A stretch of 64,000 nucleotides of DNA from Chitinophagaceae bacterium (GTDB lineage Bacteria > Bacteroidota > Bacteroidia > Chitinophagales > Chitinophagaceae): contig JAHBTR010000003.1 in assembly GCA_019638475.1 (NCBI GenBank), forward strand, positions 186,001 to 250,000. Direction: 5' to 3'. The stretch's first letter is position 1. Each line of letters starts with the position of its first letter. This document shows positions 8,556 through 17,095 of this stretch, piece after piece. A program made the position numbers and the translations under genes. The notes under the pieces were generated by a model. It saw only the letters and a list, made by a program, of their open reading frames with translations, did no database searches and had not been told where the DNA came from.

Positions 8556-9335
8556 TTAAAATAAATTATGTGAAAAATTTTCAGATAATCTTTGTCCAGC
8601 AATTTTTACATATTCTTCAGAAATTTCAGAACCTATCCATTGCCTATTAGTAATAATGCTAACTTTTGCAGTAGTACCACTTCCCATAAATGGGTCATAA
8701 ATCAAATCTTGTTCATTTGTCCATGTTACAATTTGGTCAATAACTAATTGTTCAGGAAATATAGCTGGATGCTGATAAGCTATTTTATCTTTTGTAGAAA
8801 TGCCACCACCAATAGAGTAGAAGAAAACATTACCAACTTTTTTTTCAGAGGTTCTTTCAACTTTTTTATAATGCAAACTTCCCGTTTCTCCTCTATTTTT
8901 CATGTTAGCCAATCCTCTAAATTTTGTTTCTTCTTTTATTGGATTAAAAGTTTTTGGTAATCCTTTTGAAAAAGCAAACATATATTCAAAATGCTGATGA
9001 TACCTATTGCCTGTTGTAGGCATTGGATTATTCTTATAATAAATCATTGTATCATGTAGGTTAAAGCCAATTTCTTTAAAATACAATGCTTGTTTAAAAC
9101 TTGTGCCAGTTTCACTTCCATTTTCTGTTTTATCGCCAACTACCCAAATTAAAACTCCTCCTTTTTTGAGTATTCTAAAAAGTTCTTGAGCAATTTTTTC
9201 AAATTCAAATTCATAACCATTATACTCTCTTATATTATCATAAGGAGGAGATGTAATAATAAAGTCTATAAAATTATCAGGCATATTAGCCATTGTGTCC
9301 AAGCAATTCTCATTATATATCTTCTGCAATTCCAT
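8556..9335 (-). CDS. DNA amino-methyltransferase of the HinP1I-like system, probably N4-cytosine
   Basis: A 259-residue SAM-dependent methyltransferase with motif IV SPPY at residues 29-32 ahead of motif I DPFMGSGTT at residues 214-222, the beta-class order. It lies immediately upstream of the HinP1I-like nuclease with no gap, so it should protect the same site. A GCGC site has no adenine, and SPPY enzymes methylate exocyclic amino groups, so N4-methylcytosine is the coherent prediction. The start is ATG at 9333-9335. The methyltransferase-first order lets protection precede nuclease expression. Confidence 0.88.
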   Translation of the reverse strand: MELQKIYNENCLDTMANMPDNFIDFIITSPPYDNIREYNGYEFEFEKIAQELFRILKKGGVLIWVVGDKTENGSETGTSFKQALYFKEIGFNLHDTMIYYKNNPMPTTGNRYHQHFEYMFAFSKGLPKTFNPIKEETKFRGLANMKNRGETGSLHYKKVERTSEKKVGNVFFYSIGGGISTKDKIAYQHPAIFPEQLVIDQIVTWTNEQDLIYDPFMGSGTTAKVSIITNRQWIGSEISEEYVKIAGQRLSENFSHNLF

Positions 9336-9432
9336 TTTACTGTTTTGTCAAATGTAGATAAAATAAAACTTTTTTATCATTACAAAATTTCAATTTAAAC
9401 TTTGTTTTATAAAACGACCATTTTCTTCTCTT

Positions 9433-9440
9433 TACATTTG
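9433..9440 (+). promoter_or_regulatory. Possible -7 element (TACATTTG) upstream of the M3 peptidase
   Basis: TACATTTG matches TAnnTTTG and ends 19 bases before the ATG at 9460. No TTG is found at 18-21 bases upstream, so support is partial. Confidence 0.35.
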
Positions 9441-9459
9441 CCATTCAAAAAAAATAATT

Positions 9460-11193
9460 ATGATATTAAGTGCTGATATACAAAAATTGCCAAGAAAGTT
9501 TCTACCTGAAAATTTTACTGTAACTACATGGGAAAATTTAGAACCTTATTGCAAAAATTTATTAAACAGAGCCATTAATAGCAAAACAGATTTGGAACAA
9601 TGGCTTAGAGATATGAGTGAGGTAGAAGCTATTGTAAGTGAAGATGCTTGTTGGCGACAAATAAAAATGACCTGCGATACTACTGATAAAAAATTGGAAG
9701 AAGCCTTTACTTATTTCTGTATAGAAATACAACCCAAACTACAACACTATGCAGATGCTCTCAATAAAAAACTAATTAATGCTCCTTTTACACAAGCATT
9801 AGACCAACAAATATTTTTTACTTATTTAAGAAATGTAAAAAAGAATATTACTCTTTTTAGAGAAGAAAATATTCCACTTCAATCTGAGCTAAGTGTTATG
9901 CAGCAACAGTTTGGAGCAATAGCAGGAAAAATGACTGTAGAGCTAAATGGCAAAGAATATACTTTGCAACAAGCATCAAAATTTTTAGAAAATGATGATA
10001 GAAACTTACGAGAAGAAGTATATAGAAAAATACATGAAAGAAGATTACAAGATAAAGAAACCTTAGATAATTTATTTACACAACTTATTACAAAACGTCA
10101 TGCTGTTGCTACCAATGCAGGATATACCAATTTTAGAGATTATAGATTTGAAGAGTTAGGCAGGTTTGATTACACCAAAGAAAATTGTTATCAATTTCAT
10201 CAAGCAGTTAAGCTACATGTAATGCCATTGATTAATGAAATTTATACAAAGAAAAAACAAAAACTACAATTAGCTACATTAAAACCTTGGGATACTGAAG
10301 CAGAACCTCAAGGAACAAAGCCTTTAAAACCATTTTCTACAGGCAATGAATTGTATGAAAAAACAGTAGCTTGTTTTAAACAATTACACCCATTTTTTGC
10401 AGCCTGTTTAGAAAAAATGAATGAACTAAAACATTTTGATTTAGAAAGCAGAAAAGGAAAAGCACCAGGTGGTTATAATTGCCCTTTAGCAGAAAGTGGT
10501 GCTCCTTTTATTTTTATGAATGCAGCAGCACAAATGGCAGATGTAACAACTATGGTACATGAAGGGGGTCATGCTATACATTCATTTTTAAGCCATCATT
10601 TAGAATTGAGTGCATTTAAAGAATATCCTATGGAGATTGCTGAAGTAGCCAGTATGGCTATGGAACTTTTTAGCATGAATTATTGGAATGTATTTTTTGA
10701 TAAAGAAGAAGACCTTAAAAGAGCCAAAGAATATCAATTAGAAAGAGTAATAACTATTTTTCCTTGGATAGCTGTTATAGATAAATTTCAACATTGGGTA
10801 TATGAAAATCCAACACATACTGTTGAAGAAAGAGCTACTAAATGGTTAGCAATTTTACAAGAATTTTCTTCAGATGTGATTGATTTTTCAGGGTTAGAAG
10901 ATTATCGTTCTATTGCATGGCAAAAACAATTACACTTATTTGAAGTACCATTTTATTATATAGAATATGGCATAGCACAATTAGGAGCTATTGGTTTATG
11001 GATGCAGTATCAACAAAATGCTCAACAAGCTATAAACAATTATATCAATGCTTTAAGTTTAGGAGGCACTAAAACATTGCCAGAATTATACAAAGCAGCA
11101 GGGTTAAAATTCAACTTTTCGCCAGAGCATATTAAAACCTTGATGGAGTTTGTACACAATGAAATGAAAAAACTATCAGCCAATAAAGAATAG
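9460..11193 (+). CDS. M3 family zinc oligoendopeptidase
   Basis: A 577-residue thimet/PepF-type metallopeptidase that degrades short peptides in the cytoplasm. The zinc motif HEGGH is at residues 367-371 (HExxH form), with the third ligand expected in the EIAEVASMAMELFS helix about 25 residues later. The C-terminal FYYIEYGIAQLGA segment is also typical of the family. No signal peptide is present and the length is normal. It sits alone between the HinP1I-like system (divergent) and sucD (same strand, 159 bases downstream with its own promoter). Confidence 0.93.
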   Translation: MILSADIQKLPRKFLPENFTVTTWENLEPYCKNLLNRAINSKTDLEQWLRDMSEVEAIVSEDACWRQIKMTCDTTDKKLEEAFTYFCIEIQPKLQHYADALNKKLINAPFTQALDQQIFFTYLRNVKKNITLFREENIPLQSELSVMQQQFGAIAGKMTVELNGKEYTLQQASKFLENDDRNLREEVYRKIHERRLQDKETLDNLFTQLITKRHAVATNAGYTNFRDYRFEELGRFDYTKENCYQFHQAVKLHVMPLINEIYTKKKQKLQLATLKPWDTEAEPQGTKPLKPFSTGNELYEKTVACFKQLHPFFAACLEKMNELKHFDLESRKGKAPGGYNCPLAESGAPFIFMNAAAQMADVTTMVHEGGHAIHSFLSHHLELSAFKEYPMEIAEVASMAMELFSMNYWNVFFDKEEDLKRAKEYQLERVITIFPWIAVIDKFQHWVYENPTHTVEERATKWLAILQEFSSDVIDFSGLEDYRSIAWQKQLHLFEVPFYYIEYGIAQLGAIGLWMQYQQNAQQAINNYINALSLGGTKTLPELYKAAGLKFNFSPEHIKTLMEFVHNEMKKLSANKE

Positions 11194-11233
11194 CTGTAAC
11201 CAATCAATTCGTGCCATATTTTGAATTTAATTT

Positions 11234-11263
11234 TTGTCAGAAAAGCTATTGCTTATACATTTG
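11234..11263 (+). promoter_or_regulatory. Bacteroidota-type promoter for sucD
   Basis: TTG at 11234-11236 is followed after 19 bases by TACATTTG at 11256-11263, a full match to the TTG/TAnnTTTG pattern. Predicted transcription starts near 11270, giving a leader of roughly 80 bases before the ATG at 11353. Confidence 0.6.
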
Positions 11264-11352
11264 CAGCAATGTTTAAGGTAAAAGAAACTATTTTGTAATA
11301 TTTCTTTTTCATTATTTCAACATTTTATTTTTCTACACAAAAAAATTACATA

Positions 11353-12228
11353 ATGGCAGTATTAGTAAACAAAGATTCTAAAATTATTGTACAAGGATTT
11401 ACAGGCACAGAAGGCACATTTCATGCTACACAAATGATAGAATATGGTACAAATGTAGTAGGTGGTGTTACGCCAAATAAAGGAGGTACTACACACTTAG
11501 ATAAACCAGTTTTTAATACTGTATCTGATGCTGTAAAAGCTACCAATGCCAATGTAAGTATCATTTTTGTACCACCAGCTTTTGCTGCTGATGCAATTAT
11601 GGAAGCTGCTGATGCTGGTATAGCTTTAGTAGTTTGTATTACAGAAGGAATACCTGTGCAAGACATGGTAAAAGTGAAAAATTATTTACAAGATAAAACT
11701 ACTCGTTTAATAGGTCCTAATTGCCCTGGTGTTATTACAGCAGAAGAAGCCAAAGTAGGTATTATGCCAGGCTTTATTTTCAAAAAAGGAAGAATAGGCA
11801 TTGTGTCTAAATCTGGTACTTTAACTTATGAAGCAGCCGACCAAGCTGTAAAAGCTGGTTTAGGTGTTTCTACAGCTATTGGTATTGGAGGAGACCCTAT
11901 TATTGGCACACCAACAGTAGAAGCTGTAAAATTATTAATGGATGACCCAGAAACTGATGGTATTATTATGATTGGCGAAATTGGAGGAAGCATGGAAGCA
12001 GATGCAGCACGTTGGATAAAAGATAATAAAACAAAACCAGTAGTAGGTTTTATAGCTGGACAAACCGCTCCTCCAGGTCGTAGAATGGGTCATGCAGGTG
12101 CCATAGTTGGTGGTGCAGATGATACTGCTGCTGCTAAAATGAAAATTATGGCAGAATGTGGTATTGCTGTAGTAGCAAGCCCTGCAGATATTGGAAAAGT
12201 AATGGCTGAAGAATTAGCCAAAAAATAA
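11353..12228 (+). CDS. sucD: Succinyl-CoA ligase (ADP-forming) alpha subunit
   Basis: SucD, with SucC, interconverts succinyl-CoA and succinate with substrate-level phosphorylation in the citric acid cycle. The 291-residue protein has the N-terminal CoA-binding Rossmann fold ([11 protein letters not shown] near residues 16-26) and the ligase domain with the phosphorylated histidine H247 in [12 protein letters not shown]. Length matches the family. sucC is not adjacent, as is common in Bacteroidota. It has its own promoter and is followed by a strong intrinsic terminator. Confidence 0.97.
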   Translation: MAVLVNKDSKIIVQGFTGTEGTFHATQMIEYGTNVVGGVTPNKGGTTHLDKPVFNTVSDAVKATNANVSIIFVPPAFAADAIMEAADAGIALVVCITEGIPVQDMVKVKNYLQDKTTRLIGPNCPGVITAEEAKVGIMPGFIFKKGRIGIVSKSGTLTYEAADQAVKAGLGVSTAIGIGGDPIIGTPTVEAVKLLMDDPETDGIIMIGEIGGSMEADAARWIKDNKTKPVVGFIAGQTAPPGRRMGHAGAIVGGADDTAAAKMKIMAECGIAVVASPADIGKVMAEELAKK

Positions 12229-12248
12229 ATACAATACAAGAAGTATAA

Positions 12249-12279
12249 AAAAGCCATTTTAAAAAAAGTGGCTTTTTTT
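12249..12279 (+). terminator. Intrinsic terminator after sucD
   Basis: An A-rich GCCA/TGGC hairpin (stem 12249-12260 with 12265-12276, one G-T wobble, AAAA loop) runs into a seven-T tract at 12273-12279, 20 bases after the sucD stop codon. Confidence 0.85.
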
Positions 12280-12297
12280 ATTGGGTATGATTACTGA

Positions 12298-12353
12298 TTA
12301 ATGGTTAATGATTAATGGTTAATGGTTAATGGTTAATGGTTAATGATTAATGG
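12298..12353. repeat. Tandem heptanucleotide repeat, 8 copies of TTAATGR
   Basis: Eight consecutive 7-base units occupy 56 bases. Six read TTAATGG; copies two and seven read TTAATGA. A degenerate ninth unit (TTACTGA) precedes them. The repeat lies in the gap between the sucD terminator and the 3' end of the restriction-modification locus. The unit length is not a multiple of three, and no gene crosses it. Such arrays are prone to copy-number change. Confidence 0.95.
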
Positions 12354-12469
12354 GAATAAGGGTTTGTAAAAAATGCTTCTTTCTTTAAAGAACGAACTGT
12401 CGCCCCATTCATCTATAAAACAATATGTTGTCTCTTTTTTTCTGTATTCATTTATGCTGCCTTTCTTTT

Positions 12470-13906
12470 TTATTTTGAACCATTTGCATCTATATACTTC
12501 ATGGCTATTTCTTCACTTTCTTCTATGGCTATTTCTACAGCTTGTTTCGCTGTTTCTAAAAGTTGCTCACTTTCTTGTTTTAAACGAAAACTTTCTTCTA
12601 CCATTTTGGAGATTTGCTGTTGTTTATTGTATGAAATAATTGGAACAACAACATTTTCAATTTCACTTACTCGCCAATGTAAAATGATAGAGCCTCCTGC
12701 ATCTCTTTCGGCTTGCATTTGAACTAATTTTGAGTTTAAAGCCAATGTCAAATATTCAGGTAAAATTTCTTTGGTATTTTTTACTTGTAAATGCAAAATT
12801 GCACCTGATGTTATTCCATCTAAATCTTCACGAAGCAAATAAGCTGTTCCTACGCTTCCATCTTTGCTAAATAAAATTGTTCCTTTTTTAGGTTTTAGTT
12901 GTTCAATCAATTCTTTGTTGTCAGTAATAAATGAATTTGTCAATTCTTTATCGGGTTGGCTTAAACCAAATTTATTGTAATCAGAAACTCTGTAAAACGG
13001 CAAACCTTTTTCGTCTGAATAATAAGCAGACCCTGGCTCAATAGATTTTGAAATATTTACCAAACTAACAAGTGAGCTGTGTTTTTGAGATTTTATTTTT
13101 TCTACAATTTGCTCATACTTCACTTGATAATATTCTGCATCTAAACGCCCCGAAATTCCGAAACTTTCTTTAAAACTTTTGATGTTTACGGCTTCTTCAC
13201 TTGGTGTAAAATCTTGTAAGCCGATTTCTTGCAATAAAAGGTTTTCGGCTTGGGTGTATTTTTGTTTGGATTGTTCACGTTTTTGTTCTGATTTGTTAAT
13301 TGTATTTTCAATTGCTTTACTAAAATCCGAACTAAAAGCAAGTATTTTCAAACTCTTAATTAAGGACATATTTATGTTTGGTTGTCCTGTAATCGTTTTT
13401 AATCGGTTGATTTGATTTTGACCATATCTTGTATTCAGAAACGTTGAAATAATGTACGGGTTTTGTTGTGATGAAAGCGTTACTTTGGCGATAGCTTGAT
13501 TGGAACTGCAAACAAAATCTTTGTCGTAAACAGCTACTCTTCCAAGATATTCGCCTGCCATAGTAACCAAAACTTGTCCTTTTCTGCAATGTGATTTGTA
13601 AAGCATTTCGTGGCTTTGTAAATCAACATACTTTTGAATGTTCCAATCAATAAAATTGTGTCGTACATTTTCGGTCATTAAAAATGGAATTCCTTCATCT
13701 GTAAAGTTGATAAAATTGCACAAAGAATAAGCCCCAAAATTTTGAACAGAAACAGATAATTCTTCAACGGTTTTAAATCCTTTCGTTTGGATTATTGCTT
13801 CCGTTTTTAGATAGTCTTTTTTGTAAGTGTTTGCATCAATCCTAAAATCAATAACGTTTTTACATTCACTCAAATTCAAAATGCTAACTTCCAGCCCTTC
13901 CAACAA
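12470..13906 (-). CDS. Restriction-modification specificity subunit (HsdS-like), in -1 frame to the preceding gene
   Basis: A DNA-recognition subunit of 478 residues as called. It contains two target-recognition domains (about residues 15-205 and 250-430), each followed by a charged helical spacer (about 205-240 and 435-470), the usual two-repeat HsdS layout. The second spacer is rich in Glu/Gln. The only plausible start near the N-terminus is TTG (13904-13906), but the reading frame stays open upstream across the T8 tract at the stop of the preceding nuclease-methyltransferase gene. The region 13907-13951 would therefore be translated if a -1 shift fused the two. It determines where the complex binds. 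Base composition is less AT-rich than its neighbours, suggesting transfer. Confidence 0.85.
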   Translation of the reverse strand: MLEGLEVSILNLSECKNVIDFRIDANTYKKDYLKTEAIIQTKGFKTVEELSVSVQNFGAYSLCNFINFTDEGIPFLMTENVRHNFIDWNIQKYVDLQSHEMLYKSHCRKGQVLVTMAGEYLGRVAVYDKDFVCSSNQAIAKVTLSSQQNPYIISTFLNTRYGQNQINRLKTITGQPNINMSLIKSLKILAFSSDFSKAIENTINKSEQKREQSKQKYTQAENLLLQEIGLQDFTPSEEAVNIKSFKESFGISGRLDAEYYQVKYEQIVEKIKSQKHSSLVSLVNISKSIEPGSAYYSDEKGLPFYRVSDYNKFGLSQPDKELTNSFITDNKELIEQLKPKKGTILFSKDGSVGTAYLLREDLDGITSGAILHLQVKNTKEILPEYLTLALNSKLVQMQAERDAGGSIILHWRVSEIENVVVPIISYNKQQQISKMVEESFRLKQESEQLLETAKQAVEIAIEESEEIAMKYIDANGSK

Positions 13907-13938
13907 GTTTGTATATTTCTGCTCGTTGAAAGGGCTAT

Positions 13939-15999
13939 TTAAAAAAAACTTAATCGTTCTTTTTTGGCAAATTCTGCAAAGGCTTCTGCAATTCCGTCTT
14001 GGGTTACTCCATCATGGTTAAAAAGGTCGTGTTTTACGATTAAATGTCCATGAGTATCTAATAAAAATTCATCAGCATTTTTTGCAGCAGTTTCATAATG
14101 GTCTAAAACTTCTGCTACCATATTTACATTTTCTGTTGCACTTGCTGTTGTTAAAAAATCTTTTTTTCGTACAAATATTTTTTCACCGCTATTGTCTTTG
14201 CTTGGCTCTTGCATTGTGGCAAAAAATATCGGGTAATCTTCCATTTTCGGACAAAGTTTGTCGTCCCATTTTTGCACCAAAAGCACACTTGTTTTTGTGC
14301 CTGTATGCGGTTTAAAAACGTTTCCGTGTAAACCCACAACACCCAAAATTCGGCAACGCTCGGCAATGTATTCTCTTATTCGTTTATCACTACTATTGTT
14401 AAACCTTCCTTGTGGCAATACAATAGCCATTCGTCCACCGGGTTTTAGAAAGTCTAAATTTCTCTCTATAAATAAAATATCTCTGCCTACGGCAGTTTGG
14501 TATTTTCCATCAGGCTTTTTGCCTAACTCGTATTTTGCCAATATTCTGCTTTCTTTTATATCTCCTGCAAATGGTGGGTTTGCCATTAAAATATCAAACT
14601 GAAAATCTCGGTTACTGTTTTTGTCGGTTCTTAATTTTTTTAATTTTTTCCATCCTTCATTGTAGGTATCAATCCAATCTTCATCTTCTGTTTTTTCGTC
14701 CCATCTATCATAATCCAACGTGTTTAAATGCAATACATTGGTTTGTCCATCACCTGCTATTAGGTTTAAGGTTCTGGCTACACGAACAGCTTTTTCATCA
14801 AAGTCTATGGCAAAAACTTTATCGTTTACATAATCTGTACATTCTTGGGGTTTATTTTCTAAGGTAAATAAATGGCTTTTGTTCAAACCTTTCTTTTCTA
14901 AAATTTGTTCCCAAACATGAAAAATGGTGTGAACAGGAAAACCACAACTTCCCGAAGCTGTATCTATAATAGTTTCTTCTGCTTTTGGGTTCAGCATTTT
15001 TACACACATATCTATTACATAACGAGGGGTAAAATATTGCCCTTTTTCGCCCTTGCTACTTTTGTTTATCAAATATTCAAAGGCTTCATCTACTACATCA
15101 AGATTAGAGTTGAACAGTTTTACATCTTGCAAACTTGATACACAAACCGATAAATGCGAAGGTGTGAGCATTAGTTTTGCATCTTCTGTAAAAACGCCTT
15201 CCCATTTCTTTTTGGCGTTATCAAACAGGTTTTGAATTTTATTTTTTAGCTCTGTTTCTGTGTCGCCATAATTACGAAATTCTAAATGTCTTGTACGGTT
15301 TCTGCCACTTTGCATTTCGTCAAACAGCTTGGTAAAAATGAGTTTAAATAATTCTTCAAACACATCAACACCTGCATTTGCCAATACTTCATCTTCCATT
15401 TCCAAAATCAAATCTTTCAAAGATTTTTTTTCGGTCAATAGTTTATCTTTTTTTATAAGTTCATCAATTGTCCAACGTTCTTCTAAAATGTCAGACAATT
15501 TTTGGTCGGCTCTTGGAATTTCGGGAATATCTTCAAAATAATTGGGGTCTTTGCGATGATAAAATGAAATGCTGTCGCCATTGCTCCAAATACCTATTGG
15601 GGCACCTGTGGCATTGCAATAGGATTTGAGTTGTTCTTTTCCGTCTTTTAGTTTTGGCTTTTTCAGCTCTACCATTATGTAAGGCGTGGTAGTTTGCTGT
15701 TTGTCAAAAATAACAATGTCGGCACGTTTTTTTTCTCGTCCAAACGAAACAGGAAATTCTAATTCCATTCTATCTGTTGGATAGTTATAAGTTTCGGTTA
15801 GCGCCAAAACATATAGTTGCCTAACAACTTCTTCTGGCGTTAGTTTTATTTCTTTTTTACGCACAAGACAAGTTGCATAGTAAGCAATTTTTCCTCTGCT
15901 TTCTTTTTGTGTTATACTCTTGTCGAGTTTGTCTATTTGTTCTTGTGAAAATTGGGTTAGCTTGTAATTGCTTTCCTTTAAAATTTCTGAAATTGCCAT
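13939..15999 (-). CDS. Fused PD-(D/E)XK nuclease and N6-adenine methyltransferase subunit (R-M type)
   Basis: A 686-residue protein that joins a type I HsdR-N-like nuclease domain to an HsdM methyltransferase. The N-terminal part has RADIVIF with D94 and VELKK with E111 and K113, fitting a PD-(D/E)XK active site. A helical linker covers about 160-300. The methyltransferase has QYFTP at about 321-325, motif I DTASGSCGF at 346-354 (usual form DPACGTGGF) and motif IV NPPF at 474-477. There is no helicase HsdR gene nearby. Nuclease plus methyltransferase in one chain with a separate specificity protein is the BcgI-like (type IIB) plan; a single fused chain would be type IIG. The last sense codons form T-TTT-TTT directly before TAA, a classical slippery heptamer. 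Confidence 0.88.
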   Translation of the reverse strand: MAISEILKESNYKLTQFSQEQIDKLDKSITQKESRGKIAYYATCLVRKKEIKLTPEEVVRQLYVLALTETYNYPTDRMELEFPVSFGREKKRADIVIFDKQQTTTPYIMVELKKPKLKDGKEQLKSYCNATGAPIGIWSNGDSISFYHRKDPNYFEDIPEIPRADQKLSDILEERWTIDELIKKDKLLTEKKSLKDLILEMEDEVLANAGVDVFEELFKLIFTKLFDEMQSGRNRTRHLEFRNYGDTETELKNKIQNLFDNAKKKWEGVFTEDAKLMLTPSHLSVCVSSLQDVKLFNSNLDVVDEAFEYLINKSSKGEKGQYFTPRYVIDMCVKMLNPKAEETIIDTASGSCGFPVHTIFHVWEQILEKKGLNKSHLFTLENKPQECTDYVNDKVFAIDFDEKAVRVARTLNLIAGDGQTNVLHLNTLDYDRWDEKTEDEDWIDTYNEGWKKLKKLRTDKNSNRDFQFDILMANPPFAGDIKESRILAKYELGKKPDGKYQTAVGRDILFIERNLDFLKPGGRMAIVLPQGRFNNSSDKRIREYIAERCRILGVVGLHGNVFKPHTGTKTSVLLVQKWDDKLCPKMEDYPIFFATMQEPSKDNSGEKIFVRKKDFLTTASATENVNMVAEVLDHYETAAKNADEFLLDTHGHLIVKHDLFNHDGVTQDGIAEAFAEFAKKERLSFF

Positions 16000-16129
16000 T
16001 TGGTTGTTTTATAGTGGCGAATGTAGCAAATATTTTTTGATGAAAATGATACTTGAAAACATATACTTAGTAACCATTTTATATAAAAAGCCAATTCATT
16101 TTTAATAATAGATATAACCGAATTATTGG

Positions 16130-16828
16130 TTAAAAAATTTTTTCTAACTGTTGTAAATTAGTGATGGTATAAGTAGGTTCTATATTGGTAGAAATGTGTA
16201 AATGATTGACAAAAACAGTATCCATACCTATATTTTTCCCTCCTTGAATATCTGCTTCTATATTATCTCCAAGCATAATGCTTTCTTGTACAGTAGCTTT
16301 TGCTTTTTGCAAAGCAAATTCAAAAATTTCTTTATTAGGTTTTAAACTATTACTTGCTTCGGAGGTAATAATTTCTTGAAAAAAAGGCAGCAAATTACTA
16401 TGCTGAATTTTACGAAGTTGTACACTTTCAAAACCATTGGTAATTAAATGCAGTGAATAGTTTTTATTATTAAGATAGGTAAGAATTTCTATGGTATAAG
16501 GAAAAAGATTTTTTTTAGATGGGAGTATTTGTAAAAAATCAACAGATAATTGTTTTGATATTTTTTCATCTGCAATTTTAAAATCTAATAAAGTAAGCCA
16601 TATTCTTTTCCATCTAAGTTCTTCTTGTTTTATAAAACCATTGGCATATCTTTTCCAAAGTTTGGTATTGTGTTCACTATATCTACTAAAAAAATAGTCA
16701 AAATCTTCAATTCCTTTTTCAAAAAGTTGGTATTGTAAGTATAGTTCTTGTAATGTTTCTTTGGCATTGGTTTCAATATCCCATAAAGTATGGTCTAAAT
16801 CAAAAAACAAATGTTGGTACTGCTTCAT
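16130..16828 (-). CDS. YjjG-family HAD phosphatase (noncanonical pyrimidine nucleotidase)
   Basis: A cytoplasmic HAD-superfamily hydrolase that by family dephosphorylates (d)UMP, dTMP and noncanonical pyrimidine nucleotides. All four HAD motifs are visible: DLDHT at residues 10-14 with nucleophile D10, LITNGFES for motif II, the lysine in SLKPNKEIF for motif III, and MLGDNIEADIQGG for motif IV. A helical cap lies between motifs I and II. An upstream in-frame TTG at 16837 is possible, but the ATG at 16826-16828 gives the standard N-terminus (232 residues). It stands alone on the minus strand next to the restriction locus. Confidence 0.85.
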   Translation of the reverse strand: MKQYQHLFFDLDHTLWDIETNAKETLQELYLQYQLFEKGIEDFDYFFSRYSEHNTKLWKRYANGFIKQEELRWKRIWLTLLDFKIADEKISKQLSVDFLQILPSKKNLFPYTIEILTYLNNKNYSLHLITNGFESVQLRKIQHSNLLPFFQEIITSEASNSLKPNKEIFEFALQKAKATVQESIMLGDNIEADIQGGKNIGMDTVFVNHLHISTNIEPTYTITNLQQLEKIF

Positions 16829-16960
16829 GTTTTGCAAAGTAATAGTGTTTACTTTGTTTGCAGTTTAAAAAGAAAAGCTTTTATTAAAAGTTGTTTGGGT
16901 TAATACAAATAAAAACCATACTCTGTAAACTTTTTTTAGGACGAGAAGGTTATAAAACCA

Positions 16961-17015
16961 CCCCTTTCCCCCCTCCACAGGAGGGGAAACTTCGTGTTCT
17001 CTGTGCCTTTGTGGT
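16961..17015. repeat. Probable dispersed intergenic repeat with a C-rich/G-rich hairpin
   Basis: In the 258-base gap before rsgA, an arm TTTCCCCCCTCC pairs with GGAGGGGAAA around an ACA loop (stem 16965-16976 with 16980-16989, two bulged C). It is followed by a GC-richer tract resembling CTTCGTGTTCTCTGTGCC and then TTTGTGGT. From memory, similar strings recur between genes in many Bacteroidota genomes. Only one copy is in this window, so the repeat status is not shown here. Confidence 0.35.
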
Positions 17016-17095
17016 AAAAAATAAATATCTCAAATAGCTCCTAAAAATTAATTCATTTTTTCTATTCGTAATTGTTCTATATATCTTCGTTTTAC

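Noticed and set aside
12373..12639. 88-codon plus-strand open frame at the 3' end of the specificity gene
   Set aside because: It lies mostly antisense to the well-supported specificity gene, and its translation looks random (Phe/Leu-rich).
12470..15999. Classical type I R-M system
   Set aside because: No HsdR translocase/nuclease gene is present, and the modification subunit has its own N-terminal nuclease domain, so a BcgI-like or type IIG-like scheme fits better.
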